64,000 nt of DNA from Triglochin maritima. Taxonomy: Eukaryota > Streptophyta > Magnoliopsida > Alismatales > Juncaginaceae. The stretch spans positions 12,124,501 through 12,188,500 of the forward strand of contig OY821775.1 in the NCBI GenBank assembly GCA_963682175.1, given 5' to 3'. The notes below the pieces were generated by a model. It was given only the letters and a program-made list of their open reading frames with translations, was not told where the DNA came from and did not search any database. Below are positions 12,130 to 21,541 of the stretch, piece after piece. The first letter of the stretch is position 1; each line of letters opens with the position of its first letter. The position numbers and the translations under genes are program-made.

Positions 12130-12810
12130 ATGGGAAAGAATCCTGAAGGTCAGAAATGGTCGGCTGTTGATGAATCTCGTGGCCGGGATCCTAGCCTTGG
12201 CACGGGTGAGAAAAACAGGCATAGGAGGGAACAAAGCAAAGGTCTGAGTGACTCAGAGGCTTTGAAAGAAAAGATATCTATATGTCATGATGCTATCCTT
12301 TCCATGAGTTCCAAACTAACAAGCGTGGAGGAACGCTTGAATGCTGTAGATGAGGAGATCATCTTCGACCTTAGATAGACCGTAGAACTACTCCGAGAAA
12401 GAATTGATTTCTTGGAAGCCTCAAGAGAGGAGGCCAAAGTTGGAGGACAACCAGCTAGGATGTTGGTGGATACTGGTGCAAGCCACAACTTCATGACGCC
12501 TTCAGAAGCTAAGAGATTGGGTCTCCCCTTATCTGAAGCAAAAGGGAGGCTCAAATCAGTGAATGCTTGTGCTAAATCCATTGAGGGTGCAGTAGAAGCA
12601 GCAGATGTGGATTTAGGGACATGGAAGGGAAAGATGAGTTTCTCTGTTGTTCCCATGGATGATTATGACATAGTGCTGGGGTTAGATTTCTTGAGAAGTG
12701 TCAACTGCTTAGTACTTCCTTCTTCAAATGGCGTGTGCATCATGGAGGAAGGAGTGGCCTATCTGTTGAAAACCTCCCCTAACCCTCCTATTTTCCCCTC
12801 AAGGGATTAA
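12130..12810 (+). pseudogene. Coiled-coil gag-like region and retropepsin, interrupted by one in-frame TAG
   Basis: An ATG at 12130 opens a frame of 82 codons that ends in a predicted coiled coil (SVEERLNAVDEE). A single TAG lies at 12376-12378. The same frame then continues with TVELLRERIDFLEASREE, more coiled coil, and a retroviral-type aspartic protease: the active site VDTGASHNF near 12466-12492, the flap region, and the hydrophobic YDIVLGLDFL motif. It ends in TAA near 12810. The surrounding sequence suggests the TAG replaced CAG (Gln). It could instead be a gag-pol read-through stop, which some retroelements use, but only one copy is visible here. Confidence 0.8.
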
Positions 12811-12948
12811 GGAATGGAGAGAAGGCACCAAAGGCAGCGACAAAGAAGGATGACGTGCCAAAGAGGCTGAATAAAGTCCAAGGAACTCTTGGGAGTTAAA
12901 GACTTATGCCAGGCACGATTGCCTACTTGAGAAGTAAGCAAGTAACAA

Positions 12949-13163
12949 GTCCAAGTGATTCAAGGAAAATTAGAGGCTTGCATCCTATCAGATGCCACCA
13001 CCCAAGATTTGGAAAAAGAAGTAGTAGACACATCACAAGTCCAAGTGATTCAAGAAGAATTAGAGACTTGTGCCCTGACGGATGTCACCACCAGAATTGA
13101 GAGATGGACAGGCTATCAAGTCCAAGAAACTCCAGAAGTTAGTGACTTGTACCAGCACGATGA
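12949..13163 (+). repeat. Imperfect tandem repeat in the 3' internal region of the LTR element
   Basis: CAAGTCCAAGTGATTCAAG begins near 12949 and again near 13039. A third, weaker CAAGTCCAAGAAACTCCAG starts near 13118. The period is about 80-90 bp. The repeat can be read as VQVIQ(G/E)(K/E)LE(A/T)C, so it may once have been coding sequence. Confidence 0.65.
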
Positions 13164-13294
13164 TTACATGAAAGAAGGCTCGTGACAAAGTGCTCTCATA
13201 AAAGCTGGGAAGACGAGGGAGAAATGTGATCACTAAAAGATGCAATCAAAGCAAGAATATCGACGAGGGCGTCTCTGGAATAGGTGGGGGAGAA

Positions 13295-13795
13295 TGAAAC
13301 GCCCCAAGCAGAAGAGAAGCAAGTTTATACTTTGCTTCTCAAAAGTCGGCATCTAGAAGCCAAAGAGGCAAGATATTTATCTGTCCCAAAGAGTAGGTAA
13401 CCAAATGTGTTTTGTAGGCTAAGAGATATCTTTGGATGCAAAATATCTCAGACACGTGTAGGGTTGTATGTAAAGGAAGAAGAAAAGTTCCTTTTGTACT
13501 CGAGTGAGGCCTCTCCTATATAAAGGGGTCTCCTCTCCTTCATTAAGACAGAATGCATGTAGGTGTAATCTAAGTGCAAGTGTTGTAATCACACCTTTGT
13601 GAATAAGATAATCGCATATTGTGCAAATCTTCTCAAGTGTCCCTTTTGTGTATGCTTGTGTATGTGGATGTGTTTTACTTAAGCAATCTAGCCAAGTTGG
13701 GTGAGAGGGAAGAGGCTGCCAAACCCGAGCAACTCAAGGGAGTTAGTGTGTTTGGGCCGCACGATTCCTACAAAGAAGTGTAGGTGTGTGTGTGA
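13295..13795 (+). repeat. 3' LTR of the protease-only element
   Basis: A near copy of 11596-12094, with TATATAAAG at 13517-13525 and a 2-bp GT insertion close to its end. Confidence 0.9.
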
Positions 13796-14110
13796 CACAT
13801 GACTCGCTTTTGCTGCCTTAATTGGGCCTCACTCTAAAGTGGACCGGGCCCCGACACAATTTACTAATGGTTTTGGAGTGATCAAACATGGGTGGTATTT
13901 CATAAGAGATGTAATTATGGGTAATTAACATGTAAATTAGCTTTAGGAAGCTAAACTAATTCTATTTTTTTTCAAAAATGCAGTTCTCTTTATAATTAAC
14001 TGATTCTTTTTTTCATGTTGGAGAATAGAGTAACGTCAAATACTGCTTGAAAGATATACTATTAGGAATGAAGAAAAATGAAATACGACTATATTCTTGT
14101 TGTGACTGCC

Positions 14111-14482
14111 GAGGTTCAGAAATGCGGGATGCGGATGTGATGGGGGTGAGGCATTACATCCGACATATGCGGATGCATATGTGGTTTGCGATTTAATAAT
14201 TAAATAATATAATATAAGTATATTAATTATAAATTATATACATGTAACTAAAAATTTAAGTAAATTTTTGAATAATTTCTAAGATTAATAAGTTAATATT
14301 AAACAAATCATAGTAAAAAAACCAAAATATTAAAAAAACAAAAAAGAAACCAAAAAGTTTGTGTTTTGAAATGCGTCGGCATCGTGACCCTCATATGAGA
14401 CCCGGTGTAGAAGAGATGAGATGTGCCTCTCCCTAGCATCCGCATATGCAGCTGTATCGGACTGCATTTCAGAACATAGTTG
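14111..14482. mobile_element. Possible small TIR element
   Basis: GAGGTTCAGAAATGCGGG on the left is nearly complementary to GCATTTCAGAAC on the right, with GC-rich arms containing GCATCCGCATATGC around an AT-rich centre. No protein is encoded. I could not fix the target duplication. Confidence 0.45.
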
Positions 14483-14489
14483 ACGACAA

Positions 14490-15146
14490 CATGTACGTAC
14501 GACTCTCCCTAAATCTTAGCAACATATTGTAAACTCTATAAAGGAATAGTGAGAACATATACGTATCTTCTTAAAATGACCAGTGGATACAATTATTATC
14601 AAATTTAGTTACTACAGTTTAACTGTTTTGTGTTCATGTTCCACTTATTAAGCTACGGTGTCCTGAAACAAATGTCATATTTCGTTCACTAAATTAATAG
14701 TCAAAATTGGATGCAAGCACTAAGGTCATATTTGGGTTGCCATAATTGAATTACATGAAATGCAATTTCACGTAACGTGATTACATTCCCATGAATTATA
14801 TTACATACGATCAAATTGCATTGTTTAGTAACATTGGAATCACCGAATGAATTACAATTTAATTCAAAAATAAATTTATAATTTAATAAATTTGACAAAC
14901 ACTGATAAAGGTTATTGAAGATCTAGCATATATACTTCCAAATAAATCGATATTGAGTTTTGAATATGTGATAGTATTTGACTAATTTCAAATAAGGATT
15001 ACGGTCCCCGACAAGGTAATCCATTTATCTTGAAAGAAGTGTAACTAGATCACGATGTGGTTGGAATCTTTAATTTTCTCAACCAAGTAAGAGAAGGTAA
15101 TAAATGGTATAATTAAATTACATTATACCCTTAATTACAGCGACCA
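14490..15146. other. Intergenic, no gene seen
   Basis: AT-rich sequence. The part from 14720 (AAGGTCATATTTGGGTTGCC) to about 15110 has GTAATCCA and TGGATTAC-type segments shared with 38515-38720. Both may be remnants of one MITE family, but I could not define ends. Confidence 0.3.
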
Positions 15147-15151
15147 AGCAT

Positions 15152-17317
15152 TATAACATCCCTGAAACAACAGAAATTTTAAACTTTTAAATAAAAGATA
15201 ATCAAATAATATCAACATCAACACAGACACACTACTCGAAGATATACATATAATATATGGTGCTACATCGTATACAGGAGTTGTCAAAAGAGTGATTACA
15301 TAAAAATACAATATACAAATATACAAATAGTCACAATAACCTCAAAATAGACACGAGGACCCGACTCCAAAATGCACTCGTCCTCAGTCACCACACAAAC
15401 AACTTCCGAAGGGGAACCTGAAATAAAACAACGATGCCGTGAGTTTCCCTAAGGAAACCCCGTATGCCAAACCCACCTACATGTACATGCAATACGTGAC
15501 CTATCATACTAGTATTATGCAAAACATAAATCATAACAAATCATTCCCCAACTGGGTCATCAGGTCACAAGTCATAACAGTCATTTTCCCTAACCGGTGT
15601 TCATTAGTCATACGTCTAATTTTGGACATCCGTAGATACCCACTGCAGGCACATGCGGTCATACAGAAAATACGCGACACACCCCCACTCGCAACTACAC
15701 TAGTCATATGGGTTCGGTGAGGGTCGCATGCACTTCCGAGTCATCATCAGATCTAATCAGTGGTCGAAGACCACAATCCGCCAGAGTCGTCACTCTGGTC
15801 GGTCATACTCGCTAGCCGTGCCACAGCTGGACGATCATACTCGCCGGAACAACATCGGTCTAGCACATCCGCTGGAACAACATCGGTCGGTCATCTCCGT
15901 CGCCACACAGACTTAAGGCACAGAACTCAGTTGCACAAGAGCTAACAGTCATCTTCGTCGCCACACAGGCTAAGGTCATCTTTGTCGTCACACAGGCCGA
16001 CAGTCATCATGCTCCATAGAGCCATATAGATCATGCAAAGAGAAATATGGTCCCACAGGTCTACTACCTAGGTCTCAATGCACATGTCATATCATGAGAA
16101 CATAAGCAATAAATGCAATCTACGCACCAACGTGCTCATAAATAAACAATGCAATTTTTGGGCTCTAACGGTCGACTGAAAAAGGTCATACGGTCGACCA
16201 GTTGGTCCTTAAAACCGGTAATTGGTTCGAACCACAATCCAACGGTCGAACCAAACAAACATCAAACGGTCAAACAAAAGTCTCTGGACGGTCGACCGTT
16301 TAGAAGGTCTACGCCACAAGAATAATATTAAATAACACATCCCCAACGGTCGAACGACAATTGGCTTCCGGTCGACCGAAAAACATCAGGGACTTCAACA
16401 TTACTCTAAGTCATTACCGGTCGACCGAAATATGAATCGGTCGAACCTTACTTAAGTCATCTTAAGTCATCAGTCGAATGAGATCTCAGGGCGATAGACC
16501 GTTTAGAAGTCTACACCCCCAACCGACTTAAAACAGTATGTTCGGTCGAATTAGTCAAAGCGGCGGTCAGCCGTTTAGATGGTCAACGCCCCCAACTGAC
16601 ATACTACAGTGCCTTCGGTCGAACGACAAAGGGGACCCGGTCGACCGAAAACACCCAAGGTCTTCATCTTCTAGCTCAAACGTATAACTGGTCGACCACC
16701 CCTAGGGTATCGTTCGACCGGTGCGAGAGAGAATGCCCAAATTGCACTACGACCGATCGACCGAAAACATGCGTCGGTCGACCGAACAGAGCAGAAATTC
16801 AGCCACTCTATTCCAACGAGTCATTCGGCCTACCATCAAACACTCACACAACTTAGGTGAGCGTAAAAGCAAGACTTGGCATACCTTGGAAGCTTGAAAA
16901 AGCTTCTGAAGATCAACGACGCTCCAAATGATGTTGGCGCGATCACTACCTCCTTTCGTCGAAATCCGGTTGAACACAACTTGTCGAAGCTCGAATCTTC
17001 TTCCACCTTCTCTTCCTCTTCTATTGCTGATGTCCAAACTTCACTCAATTCTCAAAACCCTTCTTCTCAATCCTCTCTTAATCTTCTCTTTGACAACAAA
17101 ACTCAAATCTCACCAAAATCCTCTCTTCTCCTCAACTCACTTCTTCTTAACAAACCTTCCACTTCAACACTCAACTCCACCCTTTTAAAGCCATCCAACC
17201 AACACCACAACCGTACACCTCACCTCCTCCATCCACCTCAACCTTCCACCTAAGTATTCAAAGCCAATTAGCCTACCTCACTTGATTAATTTAATATTAA
17301 AATTTTAGGTTCTCACA
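15152..17317 (-). mobile_element. Solo LTR, family L1 copy A
   Basis: A 2,166-bp unit is flanked by an exact 5-bp duplication AGCAT (15147-15151 and 17318-17322). Read on the minus strand it begins TGTGAGAACCTAA and ends in GGATGTTATA, where copy B ends in GACGTTACA. No internal region or second LTR is present, so it is a solo LTR left by recombination. Positions 16166-16790 hold many GGTCGACC and GGTCGAAC motifs. The open frames at 16876-17253 are serine- and leucine-rich low-complexity sequence from the transcribed leader and are not supported as genes. Confidence 0.85.
16166..16790. repeat. GGTCGACC palindrome array in solo LTR A
   Basis: Repeated CGGTCGACCG and CGGTCGAAC cores, often as pairs about 25 bp apart, with TTTAGAAGGTC-type spacers. 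GGTCGACC is a perfect palindrome. Equivalent arrays lie at 27868-28365, 41830-42470, 53890-54570 and 60698-61110. Confidence 0.85.
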
Positions 17318-17322
17318 AGCAT

Positions 17323-17733
17323 GACCTAAAAGGGCAGGGATCCGGTGAGAATCACATGTTGATGATCAAATTTTGGTTTCCAAAAATCAAAAATCAAATG
17401 TAAGTTAACATATAAAAATTTAGATTTTTCATACTAAAACAAGGTATATTTGAGAACTAATTAATTCTGGGATTTATTTTTATTAAAATATGATCAACTG
17501 ATTCCAAATGAAACTTAAGACATCATCAACTGATTCAACTTGCTCCCCTGGGGTAGCTTAAAATTGAAACATAATGGTTGGGTCCGACACTCCCATCAAG
17601 TTTTGCTTAGATTTAAAGTTGTTTCACGATGAACACCGAGGTGGAACACTGAAACAACACATGCATTCCCAACTTGATCGCTACGTTGCTGCACTTTCGA
17701 GGTTCCAACATCAATACACTTGGATTCTAAGCT
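17323..17733. other. Intergenic, no gene seen
   Basis: AT-rich sequence without a supported gene or repeat boundary. Confidence 0.35.
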
Positions 17734-17741
17734 ATTCTAGA

Positions 17742-18398
17742 TAGGGGTGCACATGGGTCGGGTTGGGTCGGGTTTGGGCCTCAACCCGACCCAACCCGAA
17801 ATTTTCGGGTTGGGAAAAAATCCAACCCGAACCCGAACCCGACCCAGTTCGGGTTCAACCCAACCCGACCCAAAATTTTCGGGTTGGGTCGGGTTGGGTC
17901 GGGTTGAACCCGAATTTGGAAATTTTTGGGTTGGGTTGGGTTGAATCGGGGTTATTTTCGGGTTGGGTCGGGTTTATTTTCGGGTTGGGTCGGGTTGGGT
18001 CGGGTTTATTTGGGAAAAAAATAAAAAAAAAATTAAAAAAAATAAAAAAAATAAAAAAAAAATAAAAATCGGGTTCGGGTTGGGTTGGGTCAACCCGACC
18101 CCCTCAACCCGAACCCGACCCGAAAATTCGGGTTTTTGATTTTCCCAACCCGAACCGACCCGGGTGCACATGTGGATCTAGTTCCAAGTTATGGGTTATA
18201 GCCTTGGGGTAACTTATATAATATAATAATAATATATTATAATATATATATAATATATTGTAATAATATATTATAATATATATGCACATGTTTTACAAGT
18301 TATAACTTATTATATTATATATATATTACAAGTTATGGAACTAACCCAGTCGGGTTCGGGTTGGGTTTCGGGTTGAACCCAACCCATGTGCACCCCTA
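17742..18398. mobile_element. Non-autonomous hAT element, 657 bp
   Basis: Terminal inverted repeats TAGGGGTGCACATGGG and its complement are flanked by an exact 8-bp duplication ATTCTAGA (17734-17741 and 18399-18406), the hAT signature. Both ends are packed with TCGGGT and ACCCGA hexamers in both orientations, the type of subterminal site bound by hAT transposases. The open frames across 17747-18065 are only these hexamers translated. No transposase is encoded. It belongs to the same family as 38886-41106. Confidence 0.93.
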
Positions 18399-18406
18399 AT
18401 TCTAGA

Positions 18407-18846
18407 TCCACACTCCCATAACGTGCCATTTTTCCTTAAGGAATCAAGTGCATGGAACGCTTACATTAATACATGATGTAGTTATCAAGTCCATGCAAGG
18501 GCGAGTTAATTGTATTTGTGGTTTTTAGTGGAGGTGAAAGAAGTAAAAGGTGGTGAAGGGTTAAAGACAGCTTATGATCACTTTCTCCCACGTATGGATA
18601 GAGAAGAGACAAGAGCACGGAAATGTAGGCGAGGAAAATGGAAACTCTTCTGTCCCTTACCAGCTCTAATTACCATTCTCTTCGTCTCTCTTGCACGCTA
18701 ATAACATAATTTCTATAGGTCAAAGCTCCTCGTGACACCCTCTCAATCAGACATGGACCTTGACACTTCACACTCCAATCCTGAGATATATTGAAACAAT
18801 TGGTGACTGTGGCCCACTGGCGACCATAAAAAACAAGAGGTTGAGT
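18407..18846. other. Intergenic, no gene seen
   Basis: The sequence contains no domain, repeat boundary or RNA gene that I can support. Confidence 0.35.
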
Positions 18847-19430
18847 TAGGCCTGTAAACAGGACAGGGTAATACATGTGTACTTGATTATTTGCCTGGGT
18901 CGGATTTAGCTATGAGTACAAAAAAACATACCTGATTAAAAATTTATACCCGTACCATATACTTGGTCTATAAATGGGGAGGATACACGTATAGTTCTTA
19001 CCCATACTCATATATATACTTGATTATCCTTATACATATTTTAATATATATATATATATAATATAATAAGTTATAACTTGTAAAACATGTGCTGATTTTA
19101 TAATATGTTAAAACTTGTATTATAAGAAGTTAAACTTCATGTTGAGAGTTTTTTTATATTTGTTATCATGTTTTTAGATGTTTAAACATGATTTATTACT
19201 ACTCTATGCTTATTTTAGGTTTTTTTTGTATGTTTATTATCTTAAATTGATTTTTTTATTTGTTATATCCGAATACCCAGTTACCCACCGCCTCCTACTC
19301 GATTATTAGGCGGATAAGAGTTGGATATGGGTATGGATTTTTTGGCTCGGGCATATACTCATACCCGTACCCGTCTACCTAAGTGAGTATGGGTATGAGT
19401 CGTATGACCATACAGTCCGAGGTTAAGTTT
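18847..19430. mobile_element. Possible degenerate hAT-like repeat
   Basis: TAGGCCTGTAAACAGGACAGGG at the left and repeated (A/T)TACCCGTACC and GGGTATGAGT motifs in opposite orientations toward both sides suggest an old hAT-type MITE with subterminal GGGTA repeats. The right end and the target duplication could not be read. Confidence 0.35.
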
Positions 19431-19524
19431 GTAGTTTTGTTTCTCAATTTTTTGTTAATATATATAGTATATGAATAGGACGTGGGTAATTTACTCCCTT
19501 GAAGAATTGTTATACGTGAAGGGA

Positions 19525-19675
19525 GACGTCTGCGGACGCCGACCCGTAAAGGGAGACGTCTGCGGAAGACGTCTCCCCCAAGGAGGAGACGTCTTCGGAA
19601 GACGTCTCCCCCAAGGAGGAGGCGTCTCCGACAGACGCCTCCACCATGCGGGAGGCGTCTCTCGCAGACGCCTCC
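19525..19675. repeat. Left palindrome array of MULE-2
   Basis: About five GC-rich units such as AGACGTCTTCGGAAGACGTCT and AGGCGTCTCTCGCAGACGCCT lie about 33 bp apart. The arms stay complementary while the centre changes. They lie in the probable first intron of the PMD gene. Confidence 0.85.
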
Positions 19676-19729
19676 ACAATTTTTGTTTTTTTAATAATTT
19701 AATTATTAAATCTGATAATTACTTTAATA

Positions 19730-19935
19730 AATTGTGATAAATCTGATAAATTAATTTAACAAATTGTTATTAAGTTTAACATTTGTGATATTTAGTTTTA
19801 ACAATTTTTGATTTAGTTTAACAATTGTTTTAATTTAGTTTAACAAATTTTGATTTAGTTTAACAATTGTGATAATTTAGTTTAACAAATTTTGATTTAG
19901 TTTAACAATTGTGATAAATATGATAATTTAGTTTA
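19730..19935. repeat. Short AT-rich tandem repeat in PMD intron of MULE-2
   Basis: Variants of GATTTAGTTTAACAATTGT repeat about eight times just before the PMD exon. MULE-1 has only a related AT-rich stretch at this position. Confidence 0.6.
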
Positions 19936-19975
19936 AAAATTTTAACAAATTTGTATTTAAAATTTCAATTAATAG

Positions 19976-21253
19976 TCATCGGGTCACAGTGGAGGGAAAG
20001 ACAAGTCGATACCATTACACGTCTTCCGTTCTTTAGATGATGATTCAGCACCGCGTCATCCACGTAGACGGGGGATATCTGCTTCGGTCAGGAGGGAGAG
20101 AGAGGCATTACGTCGGCGTGAGGAGGATGATGATTCCTTCGATGATGAGCATGTGGACAGTCCTGACGACGAGAGCGACGATTATGACCCGTATGAGTTA
20201 GAGCGCCCGGAGGTGGAGAGGCAGGGGGAGTATAGCAGAGGACGTGGTCGAGCGGGTAGTTCTACTTCCGCCGGATGGATGGTGCGGAAGGGTAGGGGTG
20301 AGAGGTTTACGACCGGGGATTCGAGCTCGTGCACTGTAGATCCCCACGCTCAGAAGAAAAAGAGGGTCCAGGACGATTCTTGGATCGTGAGCAGTATGAC
20401 GCCTGGTGGTCCTTTAGATGGGAGCGTCATTCCTAGTTTCTGGGGTCACATCGCTAGATGGATCTGGGACGGAGAGGATCAGAAGGTTCTGAAGTGCCAT
20501 AATCGGCACAGAGCCTGTACAACACTACAGGGTTGGCGGTCTACACTGACTGCTGATATCAAAGAGGAGATTAGTGCGACGCATTTGGGGCACTTACCGT
20601 ACAACATGTTCCCTTATCTCGACATGCCTTTGATTTCTGCGTTTGTGGAGCGGTGACAGCCTGACACCAACACTTTTCACAGAGCCTTATTCGTTATTGA
20701 GATATCATAGAGCCTTATATGCCCGATCGTGTCTTGCGTCAGTTAGGATATGTTCAGGTGATCCCGGTTGACATCCCGACACCAGAGCATACGGTGCGGT
20801 CTGCGACTGCAGCGACGTACGACGTCAGGTTCCCCGCTTCGACAGCAGAATCGACTTGGCGGACATTTCCGAGATCATGCCGACTGTTCGTTGGCGACTT
20901 CAGACGTAGTCGCGACCCCTCCGAGTGTGATGCACGTTATCTTGATTGGTTCGGTAGTTACTCACATCCTGTCATCGTCCGTGGTGCCTCCCGGAGAGTA
21001 GATCGACCACCAGATAGGACGTGTGGCGATCTGGTAATTTTTTCATTTTATCTATATTTATTTGTACCGTATATTTTGTTAATGTTATGTGCAGTGGATG
21101 GGTAAGATGATACGGGTTGTGCAGCCATTCCTGCAGAGGAGGGATGAGCTGCCAGACGAGGACATGAGAGCTGCATGCGGAGATTTGGATGACTTGAAAC
21201 AGTCATGGCATACTCAGTTAGGCATCTCAGACCATGATTCGGATGATGAGTAG
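19976..21253 (+). pseudogene. Plant mobile domain (PMD, MAIN-like) gene, copy 2, with stop and deletion
   Basis: After the acceptor AG at 19974-19975 the frame is open to 20656. It starts with a basic segment (RHPRRRGISASVRRERE), then an acidic run (DDDSFDDEHVDSPDDESDD), and enters the PMD fold: SFWGHIARWIWDGEDQKVLK, WRSTLTADIKEEI, YLDMPLISAFVER. A TGA at 20654-20656 replaces the conserved Trp of the ER-W-QPDTNTFH motif. About 740 bp present in MULE-1 (6465-7215) are missing right after it, and this also shifts the frame. The C-terminal PMD part resumes (YMPDRVLRQLGYVQ, IPTPEH, RYLDWFGSYSHP). A 3' intron at 21034-21094 leads to a last exon ending in DSDDE-stop. It cannot make a full PMD protein. 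Confidence 0.85.
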
Positions 21254-21541
21254 GCTGATCTATTGTACCGTACTCTTAGTATTTGCATTTATATTTGTTT
21301 ATCTGTCGTACGCTTATTATTTGTATTTGTGTTTGTGTTTGCTAACCTGTCGTACGCTTATTGTTTGTATTTGTGTTTGCTTATCTGTTGTACGCTTATT
21401 ATTTGTATTTGTGTTTGCTAACCTGTCGTACTATTATATGTAATGCAAATAAAGCAAACATATCAAAACATATTACATAATAAAGCAACACTATATAATG
21501 TACAAACATATCAAAACATATTACATAATTGTACAAGCATA

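Larger units (their letters stand above)
11596..13795 (+). mobile_element. Short LTR retrotransposon with protease only (non-autonomous, Gypsy-like)
   Basis: The two LTRs are 11596-12094 and 13295-13795, about 500 bp each. I count roughly ten differences, mostly transitions, so they are about 98% identical. Both start TGAAAC and end GACA. A 4-bp duplication CATG flanks the element (11592-11595 and 13796-13799). The primer-binding site TGGTATCAGAGC at 12097-12108 matches the plant initiator-Met tRNA type. The purine tract GGTGGGGGAGAA ends at 13294. The internal region is only 1.2 kb and lacks reverse transcriptase, RNase H and integrase, so mobility would need proteins from another element. 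Confidence 0.93.

Noticed and set aside
16876..17253. 125-codon Ser/Leu/Asn-rich frame
   Set aside because: It lies in the leader of solo LTR A with many overlapping frames and no domain.
17747..18065. Overlapping open frames of up to 100 codons rich in Gly, Arg, Val and Pro
   Set aside because: They are translations of TCGGGT/ACCCGA hexamers at the hAT end. They occur on both strands and in the sister element at 38886-41106.
19471..19737. Gly/Arg-rich frame of 88 codons and its reverse
   Set aside because: It is the MULE palindrome array read as protein; the unit length and symmetry explain it.
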